A stretch of DNA of 64,000 nt from Chondromyces crocatus. Its GTDB lineage: Bacteria; Myxococcota_A; Polyangia; Polyangiales; Polyangiaceae. The notes beneath the pieces are model-generated. The model saw only the letters and a list, made by a program, of their open reading frames with translations. It ran no database searches and was not told the origin of the DNA. Location of the stretch: the NCBI RefSeq assembly GCF_001189295.1, contig NZ_CP012159.1:6774525-6838524 (forward strand), written 5' to 3'. A program made the translations under genes and the position numbers. Within the stretch, counting starts at the first letter, position 1; the number at the start of each line of letters is the position of its first letter. Positions 17,039 through 25,739 of the stretch are shown here, piece by piece.

Positions 17039-17091
17039 GGCGAACGCCGCGGACCGCGACCTTCGCGAAGCCATCGACGATGGCGGTCGGC

Positions 17092-17883
17092 TCAGCCGTC
17101 GGCAAGAACCGTCGGCTCGGCCAGCGGCTCGGCTGCCGCTCCGACGGTCGTGGCGGCTGCGACGACAGCCGGTGACGTGGTGACCGGCGCCGTCGCAGCG
17201 CTGGCTGTGGCGGTGGCCGCGGCAGAAGCAGGGGCGGCGGCAGGGGAAGCGACGGCAGCAGCGGCGTCCCGGTCGCGGCGCCAGGCGACGTACTCGTGGA
17301 TGAAGGCGCGCTGGAAGGGGCGGAGCTTGATGCGCGGACGGAGGCGCTGGAGTCGGTCCAAGACCTCGTCGACGGGCATGCCGTCGTGGATGGCGAGGTA
17401 GCAGGCGGAGAGGACGACGCTGCGGCCGACGCCGCTGGCGCAGTGGACGTAGACACGCTCGCCACGTTCGATGCGGTTCGCGAGGAAGCGGACGCCGGTG
17501 TCGCAGTCCTCGAGGGTGGGGGTGCTCATGTCCCAGCAGGCGACGTGGTGGTAGGCGATGCCGGCGGCGCGGAGGGCCATGACGGGATCGATGAGCTCGT
17601 GGGAGACGTTGATGACGGCGCCGATGCCGAGCCGCTGGAGGACCTCGACGTCGCTCGGGAAGAGGAAGCCGCCGAGGAGGAGGTGGGGGGTGATCCAGGT
17701 GCGCCAGTCCGCGCCGGGCCGGACGGCGGCGGCAGCACGGCGGGCGATGATCATGGGGTAGAAGACGAGGCGGTAGGGGGTGAAGAGGGCCGTACGGAGG
17801 GAGGGAGGGAGCGGCACGGGGGAGTCATGCCTCACCAGGGCTTGGATGACCAGAAGTTGGCCCGCTCGGAGGGGTTCGTGCAT
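17092..17883 (-). CDS. Dual-specificity protein phosphatase
   Basis: This is a protein of about 263 aa with a cysteine-dependent phosphatase domain. It shows the P-loop VHCASGVGRSVVLSACYLA (HC-X5-R), an upstream general-acid Asp (ACWDMSTPTLEDCDTG) and a substrate loop. It probably removes phosphate from Ser/Thr/Tyr of proteins, opposing the kinases common here, although relatives also act on lipids or nucleotides. The N-terminal segment (PSLRTALFTPYRLVFYPMII) is hydrophobic and may anchor it. The C-terminal 75 residues are Ala/Thr/Pro-rich. The start is unclear: ATG 17883, GTG 17835 and ATG 17757 are all possible, none with a good ribosome site. Confidence 0.85.
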   Translation of the reverse strand: MHEPLRAGQLLVIQALVRHDSPVPLPPSLRTALFTPYRLVFYPMIIARRAAAAVRPGADWRTWITPHLLLGGFLFPSDVEVLQRLGIGAVINVSHELIDPVMALRAAGIAYHHVACWDMSTPTLEDCDTGVRFLANRIERGERVYVHCASGVGRSVVLSACYLAIHDGMPVDEVLDRLQRLRPRIKLRPFQRAFIHEYVAWRRDRDAAAAVASPAAAPASAAATATASAATAPVTTSPAVVAAATTVGAAAEPLAEPTVLADG

Positions 17884-17892
17884 GCGTCGGCG

Positions 17893-19476
17893 ATGACGTC
17901 GGTGACCTCTCCTTCCCTGGTCTCGCGGGCCGTTCACGCGCTGGCGCTCGCTTCGCTGGCGGCGACCGGATGCACGGGGGCCGAGGGAGGCGTGGGGCTT
18001 TCCAAGGGAGCGGCGCAAGGGCCGCTGGAGGTGCCGGAGCCGGCAGCGGACGGGCCGAAGCTGGTGGCGGTGCGCGCGGGGGCGGTGGTGCTGGAGCGGC
18101 CGGAGGCAGGCGCGCGGAAGGTGGGGGAGCTGTCGGCCGGGGCGCTGGTGGCGCGGTCGGGGTCGACGTACGGGAAGAAGGGATGCCCGGGAGGGTGGTA
18201 CGCGGTGCGGCCGCGCGGGTTCGTGTGCAACGGGGATGGGGTGACGCTGCGGGTGGAGGTGGCGCCGCTGCTGCCGGCGCCGCCACAGGTGGCGCGTCCC
18301 CTGCCCTACCGCTACGGGCGGGCGCTGACGGCGGGGATGCCCGCGTACGTGGGGGTGCCGGATGCGGCGGCGCTGGGCGAGGCGGAGCCGGATCTGCGGC
18401 GGTGGCAGAGCAAGGTGAGCGAGCGGGCGGGGATGCCGATCGGGGCCGCGGCGAACGATGTGCCGCTGGATGAGCGCGGGGTGGCGTCAGGGCCGCCGGT
18501 GCTGCTGCCGACGGCGGAGGGCGTGGGGGACGACGGGAAGCGGACGGAGGGGTCGTTCTTCGGGTTCGTGGGGGGGAACGCGGCGGCGCCGCTGGTGCCG
18601 CTGTCGGTGGTCGCGGGCGAGGTGGGGGCGAAGGTGAGCGCGCTGCGCAAGGGCAGCGGGGTGGCGATCACGCGGAGCTTCGAGATCTCGGAGGCCGGCG
18701 CGGGTGAGGGGCGGCGGTTCGGGGTGACGCCGGAGGGGCGGCTGGTGCCGGCGGACAGGTTGCAAGCGGTGCCGGGGTCGACGTGGCACGGGATCGATCT
18801 GGAGAAGGATCCGCTGCCGGTGGCGTTCGTGCATCGGTACGAGGTGCACGCGTGGTCGCTCGCGCCAGGGAAGGCGACGATGACGGACGACGAGCTGGAG
18901 AAGCGGACGGCGGTGCCGCTGACGGGGCGTTTCCGGACGGTGGAGGGGATGCGGTTCGAGGAGGCGCGGGCGGGGTACTGGCTGCGGGCGCAGGACCTCG
19001 TGGTGGTCGTGAAGCGGACGAAGTTCCCGGACTTCGCGCAAGGGTCGACGCGGTGGCTGGACGTGAGCGTGGCGAACCAGACGCTGACGGCGTACGAGGG
19101 GCAGAAGGCGGTGTACGCGACGCTGGTCTCGACGGGCCACGATCAGCTCCAGGATGCGGCAACGACCGCGTCGACGCCGCGGGGGGTGTTCCGGGTGCGG
19201 AGCAAGCATGTGACGCGCGGGGTGGATCCGCGCGAGGTGGGGGAAAGCTTCGATGTGGCGGACGCGCCGTGGGTGATGGAGCTGGATCCGGCGGTGTCGT
19301 TGACGGGGATGTACTGGAGCGACACGGTCGGCGAGGCGCGGACGTTCCACAACGTGGCGATGTTGCCGGTGGATGCGCGTCGGCTCTTCACCTGGACCGA
19401 GCCGCAGGTGCCCGAGGGGTGGCACGCGGTCTACAGCGGCGAGGGCGAAGGGACGATCGTGAACATCCGGCCGTGA
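17893..19476 (+). CDS. YkuD-fold (L,D-transpeptidase-like) lipoprotein without catalytic residues
   Basis: This protein of about 527 aa has a lipoprotein signal (ALALASLAATGC). An SH3b-like segment follows (residues about 50-120, KLVAVRAGAVVLERPEAGAR), then a long middle region. The C-terminal YkuD domain runs from about 385 (RWLDVSVANQTLTAYEGQKA) through TPRGVFRVRSKHVT. The YkuD catalytic stretch, normally HG...SHGC[VIL], reads TGMYWSDTVG and then FHNVAMLPVDARRLF: the cysteine position is Val and the upstream His is gone. It is probably a non-enzymatic cell-wall-binding protein. ATG 17893 is chosen; GTG 17878 sits 3 nt after GGAGGGG and would add five residues. It diverges from the phosphatase with almost no gap. 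Confidence 0.8.
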   Translation: MTSVTSPSLVSRAVHALALASLAATGCTGAEGGVGLSKGAAQGPLEVPEPAADGPKLVAVRAGAVVLERPEAGARKVGELSAGALVARSGSTYGKKGCPGGWYAVRPRGFVCNGDGVTLRVEVAPLLPAPPQVARPLPYRYGRALTAGMPAYVGVPDAAALGEAEPDLRRWQSKVSERAGMPIGAAANDVPLDERGVASGPPVLLPTAEGVGDDGKRTEGSFFGFVGGNAAAPLVPLSVVAGEVGAKVSALRKGSGVAITRSFEISEAGAGEGRRFGVTPEGRLVPADRLQAVPGSTWHGIDLEKDPLPVAFVHRYEVHAWSLAPGKATMTDDELEKRTAVPLTGRFRTVEGMRFEEARAGYWLRAQDLVVVVKRTKFPDFAQGSTRWLDVSVANQTLTAYEGQKAVYATLVSTGHDQLQDAATTASTPRGVFRVRSKHVTRGVDPREVGESFDVADAPWVMELDPAVSLTGMYWSDTVGEARTFHNVAMLPVDARRLFTWTEPQVPEGWHAVYSGEGEGTIVNIRP

Positions 19477-19514
19477 GGCCAGGGGTCGGAACCCGGCGTT
19501 CGCCGGTCGCGATG

Positions 19515-19556
19515 GCGTGGGTCCAGGGCCTCTGCGTGAAGGGAGGACCCGGACGC
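19515..19556 (+). terminator. Possible stem-loop after the YkuD gene
   Basis: GGGTCC (19519-19524) pairs with GGACCC (19545-19550), extended by GCGT/ACGC outside. It lies about 40 nt after the stop. No T-run follows, so termination is only suggested. Confidence 0.3.
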
Positions 19557-19675
19557 GAGGCACCAGACCATCACGGGTCGCGAGGGTGCGGAGCCAGGCT
19601 CTGGTGACGGACGACGTGGAATCAGACAGTGCCTGATTCCGGTTCGTCTATCGTGCGTGTCGTTGCACCAACGGG

Positions 19676-19752
19676 TGGTGCCGAAGGAGGGAATCGAACC
19701 CCCGACCCGGCGCGTATGAAACGCCTGCTCTAGCCATCTGAGCTACTTCGGC
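19676..19752 (-). tRNA. tRNA-Met (CAT), elongator type
   Basis: Read on the minus strand, the acceptor GCCGAAG pairs with CTTCGGC. The D-arm is GCTCAGATGGCTAGAGC, the anticodon stem-loop GGCGT-TTCATAC-GCGCC gives anticodon CAT, and the T-loop is GGTTCGATTCC. CCA is encoded. Normal G1-C72 pairing excludes an initiator tRNA. An Ile2 (lysidine) identity cannot be excluded from sequence alone. Confidence 0.93.
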
Positions 19753-19792
19753 GAATGAGGCGGGTTGCGCCCCAAGTCGTAAGCGGGGGCGG

Positions 19793-19821
19793 ACTATGGC
19801 GATGAGTCTCGAATCTGTCAA
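19793..19821 (-). promoter_or_regulatory. Sigma70-type promoter of the tRNA-Met gene
   Basis: On the minus strand TTGACA (19816-19821) is followed after exactly 17 nt by CATAGT (19793-19798). The predicted start is about 34 nt upstream of the mature tRNA 5' end. A consensus -35 is rare in this GC-rich DNA, which supports the call. Confidence 0.65.
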
Positions 19822-19851
19822 GCGTGCGTGTGTCGATCGTGTGGGTCCGGA

Positions 19852-20628
19852 TCAGTCCGGGAGGCGGAGGCGGCGGCGGGTGTTCGCGGCGGTGTGCTCG
19901 GCCAGGGTCTCGAAGGGTTCGTTGCGGAGGCCGGCGATGAAGCGGGCGGTGTGCGCGACGTGGGCGGGTTCGCAGCGCTTGCCGCGGAACGGGATGGGGG
20001 CGAGGTAGGGGCTGTCGGTCTCGACGAGGATGCGGTCGGCAGGCGCCCAGGCGGCGACTTCCTGGATGGCGGTCGCGCTGCGGAAGGTGACGATGCCCGA
20101 GAAGGAGAGGTCGAAGTCGAGGGCCAGGGCGCGCTCGGCGAAGGGGCGGTCTTCGCTGAAGCAGTGGATGATGCCGCCGACCTCGGAGGCGCGCTCTTCT
20201 TCGAGGAGGGCGAGGGTGTCGTCGGCGGCTTCGCGGGTGTGGACGACGATGGGCTTCTGGACCTCACGGGCGATGCGGATGAGGTCGCGGAAGACGCGCT
20301 GTTGCTGGTCCCGGGGGGAGTGCATGTAGTGGTAGTCGAGGCCGATCTCGCCGACGGCGACGACCTCGGGGCGCGCGGCGAGGACGCGGATCTCGGCGAG
20401 GAGCTCGTCGGTGGAGCGGGTGGCGTCGTGGGGGTGGAGGCCGACGGTGGCGTGGACGTCGGGGCGGCGCGCGGCGAGGTCGATGGCGAAGTGGGCGGGG
20501 GCGAGGTCCTCGCCGACGCCGATGACGACGAAGCGGGAGACGCCGGCGGCGTTGGCGCGCTCGATGACGGCTTCGGGGCCTTCTTTGAAGTAGCCGGGGT
20601 CGAGGTGGCAGTGGGAGTCGATCAGCAT
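19852..20628 (-). CDS. tatD: TatD family metal-dependent DNase
   Basis: This 258-aa TIM-barrel hydrolase is of normal family length. Metal ligands are visible: DSHCHLD at the N-terminus, GEIGLDYH near 93-100, PIVVHTREA near 125, IIHCFSE near 152 and ETDSPYL near 204. TatD proteins are 3'-5' DNases or deoxyribonucleases involved in DNA repair or turnover. The start follows the prkA stop by 13 bp, so the two genes are probably co-transcribed. Confidence 0.95.
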   Translation of the reverse strand: MLIDSHCHLDPGYFKEGPEAVIERANAAGVSRFVVIGVGEDLAPAHFAIDLAARRPDVHATVGLHPHDATRSTDELLAEIRVLAARPEVVAVGEIGLDYHYMHSPRDQQQRVFRDLIRIAREVQKPIVVHTREAADDTLALLEEERASEVGGIIHCFSEDRPFAERALALDFDLSFSGIVTFRSATAIQEVAAWAPADRILVETDSPYLAPIPFRGKRCEPAHVAHTARFIAGLRNEPFETLAEHTAANTRRRLRLPD

Positions 20629-20641
20629 GCGGGTCGGGGGG

Positions 20642-23038
20642 TCAGGTCACCAGCTCGGCGTAGCGGGCGCGAAGGAGGGCGCTGGCGGCGTCGAGGGCGC
20701 AGTGGTCGCAATAGCCCATCTTGTGCAGCCGTTCGAGGGCTTCGCGGGCGTTCTTGCGCTGCTCTTCCCGCAGCTCGCCCAGGGAGGGGTCGCGGGAGGA
20801 CTGCTCCTTGCTGGAGCTGAGGTAGGTGTAGAGGTCGCGCACGAGGAGGGCGACGCCCTTCCTGCGGTCGCTGAAGACGGCGTCGCGCAGCTTGCGGAGC
20901 AGGTGCGGGAAGACGATGTCGTTCACGACCTTCTGGCCAGGGTGGTCGATGGCCCAGGCAGCGATGGACGAGATGAGGCCGCGGCGGTGGTCTTCGTGGC
21001 GGCTGCGGACGCCGAGCAAGGCTTCGACTTCGCGCATCATGCGCTCGTCGGGTTGTTCGTAGTCGCCGGTGTGGGGGTTCCGGATCTTCTCGCCCTTCAC
21101 CCACACGGTGACGTGGGCGGTGTAGCGATCGAACAGCTCGGCGTAACGGCCTTCCTCGACGAGGCCGCTGGCAGCGCGCATCTCTTCTTCGAGGAGGTCG
21201 AGGAGGCGGCGGCGGACGATCTCGCGGAAGAGGCGGTGGTCGTGGTAGCCGCCGGCGAGGGCCTTCTCCTTGAGCCAGTCGAACTCCGACTGGCGTTTGC
21301 AGATCTCGTCGAGCTCGGTGAGGACGGCGAAGGGCGAGAGGCAGGCGTACTCGGGGCTCTGGGCGCCATCGAGGAGCACGGTGCGGATCTCGCGGGGGGA
21401 GATGCCGAGGCGGCCCTCGTAGTCTCCGGCGGCGTCGCTCTCGTGGTAGAGGGCGTCGACGCCGGCCTTGAGGAGCTTCTGGGCGTCTTCTTCGAGGCGC
21501 TCGGGGGGCGCGCCGGTGGCGTAGAGGTCCATCTTCTCCTCGGCCGTGAGCGCGGCGATGACGGGCGCGAGGGCGTCGGCGTAACGCTTCGACTCGGGCT
21601 GGCGCATGCGGGAGAGCACGGCGAACTGCGCGGCGACGCGGGTGGCGTGCGGGGCGACGTGCCGGGTGACGAAGGGGACGATCTGCGCGTCGTAGATGGT
21701 CTGCTCGTCGGTCCAGGCGCGGAGGTAGGGGGCGCGGATCAGCTCGAAGCGGCCCCGGAAGCTCGGGAACTCGTGGTGCTCGCGGAAGGCCGAGAGGTGG
21801 ATCTCGTTGGCGCTGCCGATCATCACCACGTTGGTCTGCACGGTCTGCTGGGGCAGGCTGACCTCGCCGGTCTCCAGGGTGAGCTGGAGGTAGCGGAAGG
21901 CGTCGATGGGGCGCTTGAGGAGGTCGCTGAACTCGAGGACGCCGCCAGCGGCCTCGATGAGTTCGCCGTGGGCCTCGAAGAGGGTGGTGGCCTGGAGGGA
22001 GGTGGGGAGCGAGGCCAGGGAGCGGTCGGCGGTGATCTGGCGCTCGCCGGCGTCGACCGACAGCTCGGGGCCGACGGTGACGGCGCCGAGGCGGTAGCGG
22101 CGGGAGATGAAGTAGCGCTCCACCTGGACGTGGCGCAGCACCTCGACGAGGGAGCCTGCGTTCGCGGCGAGGAGGGCCTCGAAGACCTGCTGGTTCTTGT
22201 GCGAGAGCTTGCCGCTCATCAGCCACTCGGGCGGGGGCTCGGTGGCGCCGGCGTTCTCGTAGAGCTTGAGGATGAGAGCCCGGCGTTCGGGGAGCGGGAG
22301 GAGGAAAAGGGGGTGGTCGCGCAGCTCGATGACCAGGCGGGTGTCGATCTGGTCGTCGGCGAGGTGCGCGTAGCTCACCTCGTCGCCGCTGCTGGCCGTG
22401 ACCTCACCGCCGAAGCCGATGGTGCCGCGCACCGCCTTGCGGCTGGGGAACACCCAGTGGAAGCGGTAGAGGGCGCCCTCGTCGAGGGTGGCGTAGTGCT
22501 CCAGGGCGCGGAGGATGCAGGCGGCGACGGTGCTCTTCGCCGAGCCGTTCGGGCCATGCATGAGGATCAGGCGGTTGGCGCGACCCTCGCGGACGAAGTT
22601 GCAGAGGGCGCGGTAGATCTCGGCCTGGATGTCTTCCTGACCCACGAGCGCGCCGTCGCGGCCGTGGTGGGCGGCGATCGGGCCCCCGCTGCTCTGGGAC
22701 GACGGCACCGGCGCTTCCCACGGCAGGTCGAAGAGGTTGAAGCGGGTCAGCTCGCCCCACGGCCGTTTCACCTTGCGGGTGCCGTAGTGATCGAACAGGT
22801 CGCGCACGTACCGGGCCGCGTCCCTCCCCTGACCGATGGGGTCAGCGGCGAAGAGCTCCAGGTACTGCTGGAACGACAGGACACGCCGCTCCTCGTTGAA
22901 GCGACGGGCCATCGTCGAGGCGATGGCGTCGAGATCGGTGAGCGCGACCCGCGTTCGCTCCGCGGCGCGTTCGGGATCGTGGCGGGCAGTGGTGGGGCCG
23001 GCCTTGTCGCCCCGGCTGGCGGAGGATTCGTGGCTCAA
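20642..23038 (-). CDS. prkA: PrkA family serine protein kinase
   Basis: This 798-aa protein belongs to the PrkA/YeaG family: an AAA-type N-terminal domain with Walker A MHGPNGSAKST (near 158) and a C-terminal kinase-like domain. It is longer than the usual 640-680 residues because of an N-terminal lead of about 50 residues and internal insertions around 105-125 (Ser/Gly linker SSQSSGGP) and 205-230. PrkA proteins are stress or starvation-linked kinases or AAA proteases. They usually sit with YeaH/SpoVR genes, which are absent here; the downstream partner is tatD instead. Confidence 0.92.
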   Translation of the reverse strand: MSHESSASRGDKAGPTTARHDPERAAERTRVALTDLDAIASTMARRFNEERRVLSFQQYLELFAADPIGQGRDAARYVRDLFDHYGTRKVKRPWGELTRFNLFDLPWEAPVPSSQSSGGPIAAHHGRDGALVGQEDIQAEIYRALCNFVREGRANRLILMHGPNGSAKSTVAACILRALEHYATLDEGALYRFHWVFPSRKAVRGTIGFGGEVTASSGDEVSYAHLADDQIDTRLVIELRDHPLFLLPLPERRALILKLYENAGATEPPPEWLMSGKLSHKNQQVFEALLAANAGSLVEVLRHVQVERYFISRRYRLGAVTVGPELSVDAGERQITADRSLASLPTSLQATTLFEAHGELIEAAGGVLEFSDLLKRPIDAFRYLQLTLETGEVSLPQQTVQTNVVMIGSANEIHLSAFREHHEFPSFRGRFELIRAPYLRAWTDEQTIYDAQIVPFVTRHVAPHATRVAAQFAVLSRMRQPESKRYADALAPVIAALTAEEKMDLYATGAPPERLEEDAQKLLKAGVDALYHESDAAGDYEGRLGISPREIRTVLLDGAQSPEYACLSPFAVLTELDEICKRQSEFDWLKEKALAGGYHDHRLFREIVRRRLLDLLEEEMRAASGLVEEGRYAELFDRYTAHVTVWVKGEKIRNPHTGDYEQPDERMMREVEALLGVRSRHEDHRRGLISSIAAWAIDHPGQKVVNDIVFPHLLRKLRDAVFSDRRKGVALLVRDLYTYLSSSKEQSSRDPSLGELREEQRKNAREALERLHKMGYCDHCALDAASALLRARYAELVT

Positions 23039-23062
23039 GGGGAGCTGAGTGTAGCCCCGCGT

Positions 23063-23569
23063 CTACTCGACGTCGACGTTCGCCTCGAGTTCTTGCTTGT
23101 CCATGATGCAGTTCGCATCGCTGCAGACGCTCATGTACAGGACACCGGAGACCTTGGCCTGGCCTGCCTTCGCGGCCACGAAGGGGACCTTGAACACGGC
23201 CTTTTTGTCGTCGACGGCGCCGTCTTCCTTCTTGAGGACGGCCTTCGTGTACTTGATGCCGTCCGGGGCCGGGTCGGTGGGCTTGAACTTGATCGGGTAC
23301 TTGTCGTTGATGTGGTACGGCGCCTTCGGGATCAGGGTGACCTCGACCGTATCTTCCTGGCCGGCCTTGTACTTCTTGGTCGGCTTCATCTCCATGACGT
23401 AGGTCTCGGTGTCGACCTTGGGGCCCTTGGCCGGCGCCGCCGCGCTCTCGGCTTCAGCCGCCGGGGGCGTGGCCGCCTCGCTCGGGGTACATCCGGCAGC
23501 CGCAGCCAGCGTGAGGGCGGCGAGGGCCAAGGGAGAGAGCCTGTTCCAGTGCGATGGCGCGTGATTCAC
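23063..23569 (-). CDS. Lipoprotein with DsbD-alpha-like domain
   Basis: This is a 168-aa secreted lipoprotein: signal ALTLAAAAGC, then an Ala/Pro linker. It is followed by a beta-rich domain (residues 55-168) starting TYVMEMKPTKKYKAGQ and ending GVLYMSVCSDANCIMDKQEL. The CSDANC pair and the surrounding strand pattern resemble the N-terminal domain of DsbD and DsbC-corrector-like domains, so a periplasmic thiol role is plausible but inferred. It lies 24 bp upstream of prkA on the same strand and may be co-transcribed with it. Confidence 0.7.
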   Translation of the reverse strand: MNHAPSHWNRLSPLALAALTLAAAAGCTPSEAATPPAAEAESAAAPAKGPKVDTETYVMEMKPTKKYKAGQEDTVEVTLIPKAPYHINDKYPIKFKPTDPAPDGIKYTKAVLKKEDGAVDDKKAVFKVPFVAAKAGQAKVSGVLYMSVCSDANCIMDKQELEANVDVE

Positions 23570-23594
23570 GCCTTCTAGATATCACGCTCCGCCG

Positions 23595-24857
23595 TCAGCG
23601 GGCGATGAGGAACGCAACGACCACCCCGACCAGGACGGCCGTTCCCGCGATGAGCGGAACGATCCACCGTTGCATGGGTCTGGGGGCAGCCATGGACGTG
23701 TCTTCTTGAAACGTCACCGGACCGCCATGCGAGCCTGCACGGAACAGCTCGTCCGAAGGATCGCTCGGCTTCCGGATGGGCTCGCCCCGGGCAGCAATCT
23801 CCGCATCGTGGCGTTCGAGCGCGCGCGGGAGACCTCGTTCGATCTGCTCGGTGAGTTCGTCCTGGGGCACGAGCGCCCAGTCGCGGTGGGTACCTTCGAG
23901 GCCGTACGCGTGCCCCAGGGCGTCGGCGAGCTCCGCCGTGGTGGGGATGCGGGCATCGGCGTCCTTGGTCAGGACGCGGAGCATCAGCGGGTCGAGTGTC
24001 CTCGGCGCGGCGTCGTGGACCACGCTCGGAGGGAGCGGCTCCTCGGTGAGGATGGCGAGGAGGATCGCCGGGCCGGTGGTGCCGCGGAAGGGGACGGTGC
24101 CCGCAGCGCACTCGTAGATGATCGCGCCGAGCGACCACACGTCGGCGCGGTGATCGAGGGTGGGTAGCGCCTGCGCTTGTTCCGGCGACATGTAGAACGG
24201 CGAGCCGATGGTGGTGCCGATCGCCGTCAGCTTCTTCACGCCCTCGTTGTTGTCACGGACGCTGCCGAAATCGAGGATCTTGACGCGATCGCCGTCGCGG
24301 GTGCCGACGAGGAAGATGTTGTCGGGCTTGAGATCGCGGTGCACCACTTTGTGGTCGTGCGCGGCGCCGAGGCCAATGGCGATCTGCGAGACCATGCGGA
24401 CGAGCCGCGCGGGGGCGATGACCTTGTCGCGCTTGAGCTGCGCACGGAGTTCTTCGCCCTCCAGGTACTCCATGACCAGCGCGAAGCTCTTGTCCTCGGT
24501 CTTCTCGAAGGCGAAGACCTCGATGATGTGCTCGTGCGGGAGCGCGGCGCTGACCTCGAACTCGCGGCGGAAGCGCTGGAGCGCGATCTCGTCCAGGATC
24601 ACGTCGCCGTGGAGGATCTTGAGCGCGACGCTCCGGCTGTCCTTGAGGTCCAGGGCCTGGTAGACGCGACCCGTCCCGCCGTCGGCGACCACACGCCGGA
24701 TCTGGTAGCGGCCGTTGCAGAAGGCCTTGCCGACGCGCGGATCGTCCGGATCAGTGGGCACCAGCGCTTCGGTGACCGACGAGAGACGCTCCCCGTCGAT
24801 CGGACAGTAGGCGCCGTCCTCGGGAAAGAGCCTCTGACAGGACGGGCAGGCTTTCAA
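23595..24857 (-). CDS. Ser/Thr protein kinase with N-terminal zinc ribbon and C-terminal TM
   Basis: This 420-aa eukaryotic-like kinase has a short zinc ribbon (CPSC...YCPIDG) at the N-terminus. The kinase domain spans about 50-310, with catalytic loop VVHRDLKPDN, DFGSVRD in place of plain DFG-x, and activation segment GSPFYMSPEQA. The glycine loop is ADGGTGRVY. One transmembrane helix lies at the extreme C-terminus (IVPLIAGTAVLVGVVVAFLI), leaving the kinase cytoplasmic. It lies 12 bp downstream of the coiled-coil zinc-ribbon gene, so the two are likely an operon. Confidence 0.95.
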   Translation of the reverse strand: MKACPSCQRLFPEDGAYCPIDGERLSSVTEALVPTDPDDPRVGKAFCNGRYQIRRVVADGGTGRVYQALDLKDSRSVALKILHGDVILDEIALQRFRREFEVSAALPHEHIIEVFAFEKTEDKSFALVMEYLEGEELRAQLKRDKVIAPARLVRMVSQIAIGLGAAHDHKVVHRDLKPDNIFLVGTRDGDRVKILDFGSVRDNNEGVKKLTAIGTTIGSPFYMSPEQAQALPTLDHRADVWSLGAIIYECAAGTVPFRGTTGPAILLAILTEEPLPPSVVHDAAPRTLDPLMLRVLTKDADARIPTTAELADALGHAYGLEGTHRDWALVPQDELTEQIERGLPRALERHDAEIAARGEPIRKPSDPSDELFRAGSHGGPVTFQEDTSMAAPRPMQRWIVPLIAGTAVLVGVVVAFLIAR

Positions 24858-24869
24858 GCGGGGCTCGGA

Positions 24870-25619
24870 TCAGGCGCGTGACGGGTCTGCCGAGGACGCC
24901 GTCTCCGCAGGCGCCTGGTAGTAGTAGATGATGCGCACGCAGCTCGGGCACTGCTCGAAAGCCTCCAGGCGCCGCATCTTCTGGATCATCATGGGTGGGA
25001 TGGACATGTGACAGCCGAGGCAAATGCCGTTCACGACGCGCGCGATCGCGACAGGGCGACGGGTGCGGATCGACTCGTAGCGGCGATAGAGCTGGGTAGG
25101 CAGCCGGGTGACCACCTGAGCGCGCGCTTCGAGGCGGGCCTGCTTCTCGACGTCGAGGGTGGCGAGGGATTCGGTGGCGCCGGGGGCGGTGCCTTCGAGT
25201 GCGCGGCTGACGTCGGTGAGCCTGCCGTCAGCGTCGGAGATTGAGGTTCGGGCTCCGTCGGCAGCGCCGGTAAGTCGCTCGAGTTCCTCTTCACGGTCAC
25301 GCTGGAGTTTGCGGAGCTCTTCGATCTCTCGCTGAGCTGCCATCGACTCGCGCTCGTTGCGGGAACGGTTCAGCTTCTCCCGGGAGCGCTCGATCTGGTT
25401 GGCCATCTGCCGGAGCTCTACCTGGAGCTCGCTGCGGGCCCTGTCCATGGTGGTCAGGGTCTCCCGGTCGGCCTTGAGTCTGTCCTCTAGCGTCTTTACC
25501 TCCGACCGCATCCCATCGAGCTGGCCCCGATGTTTGTTGAGCTGTTCTTCGATGCGGCGGAGTTCGATGTCTATGGCGGACAGTTCCTCGAGCGGCGGGA
25601 TCTGATCGCTTATGGTCAC
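24870..25619 (-). CDS. Coiled-coil protein with C4 zinc ribbon
   Basis: This 249-aa protein has residues 10-160 as an almost continuous coiled coil (ELRRIEEQLNKHRGQLDGMR). A C4-type zinc ribbon follows at about 195-232: CLGCHMSI then CPSCVRIIYYY. The family (C4-type zinc ribbon, CT398-like) is widespread with no settled enzymatic role; members are proposed to bind nucleic acid or act in assembly. It is first in an apparent operon with the Ser/Thr kinase. Confidence 0.88.
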   Translation of the reverse strand: MTISDQIPPLEELSAIDIELRRIEEQLNKHRGQLDGMRSEVKTLEDRLKADRETLTTMDRARSELQVELRQMANQIERSREKLNRSRNERESMAAQREIEELRKLQRDREEELERLTGAADGARTSISDADGRLTDVSRALEGTAPGATESLATLDVEKQARLEARAQVVTRLPTQLYRRYESIRTRRPVAIARVVNGICLGCHMSIPPMMIQKMRRLEAFEQCPSCVRIIYYYQAPAETASSADPSRA

Positions 25620-25665
25620 GTGTTCCTTCGTCTCCTTACTTCGTTCCTACGCTGCGAGTTTCGGG

Positions 25666-25739
25666 TGGGCCCACCTGGACTTGAACCAGGAACAGCCCGG
25701 TTATGAGCCGGGGGCTCTGACCGATTGAGCTATAGGCCC
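25666..25739 (-). tRNA. tRNA with CAT anticodon, probably Ile2
   Basis: The minus-strand acceptor GGGCCTA pairs with TGGGCCC (one G-T pair). The anticodon stem-loop CCCGG-CTCATAA-CCGGG gives CAT and the T-arm is CCTGGTTCAAGTCCAGG. CCA is not encoded (ACCC follows). The CTCATAA loop and GGTTCAAGTCC T-arm resemble tRNA-Ile2, in which C34 is modified to lysidine, more than elongator Met. Identity remains to be settled against the other CAT tRNA in the window. Confidence 0.88.

Noticed and set aside
20627-23578. 983-codon open frame on the plus strand opposite prkA and tatD
   Set aside because: It is antisense to clear genes, its product is a Glu/Val/Gly-rich composition typical of shadows in GC-rich DNA, and it has no domain.
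19676-25739. Integrated element using a tRNA as attachment site
   Set aside because: No duplicated tRNA 3' end, integrase or phage genes are seen between or beside the two tRNAs.
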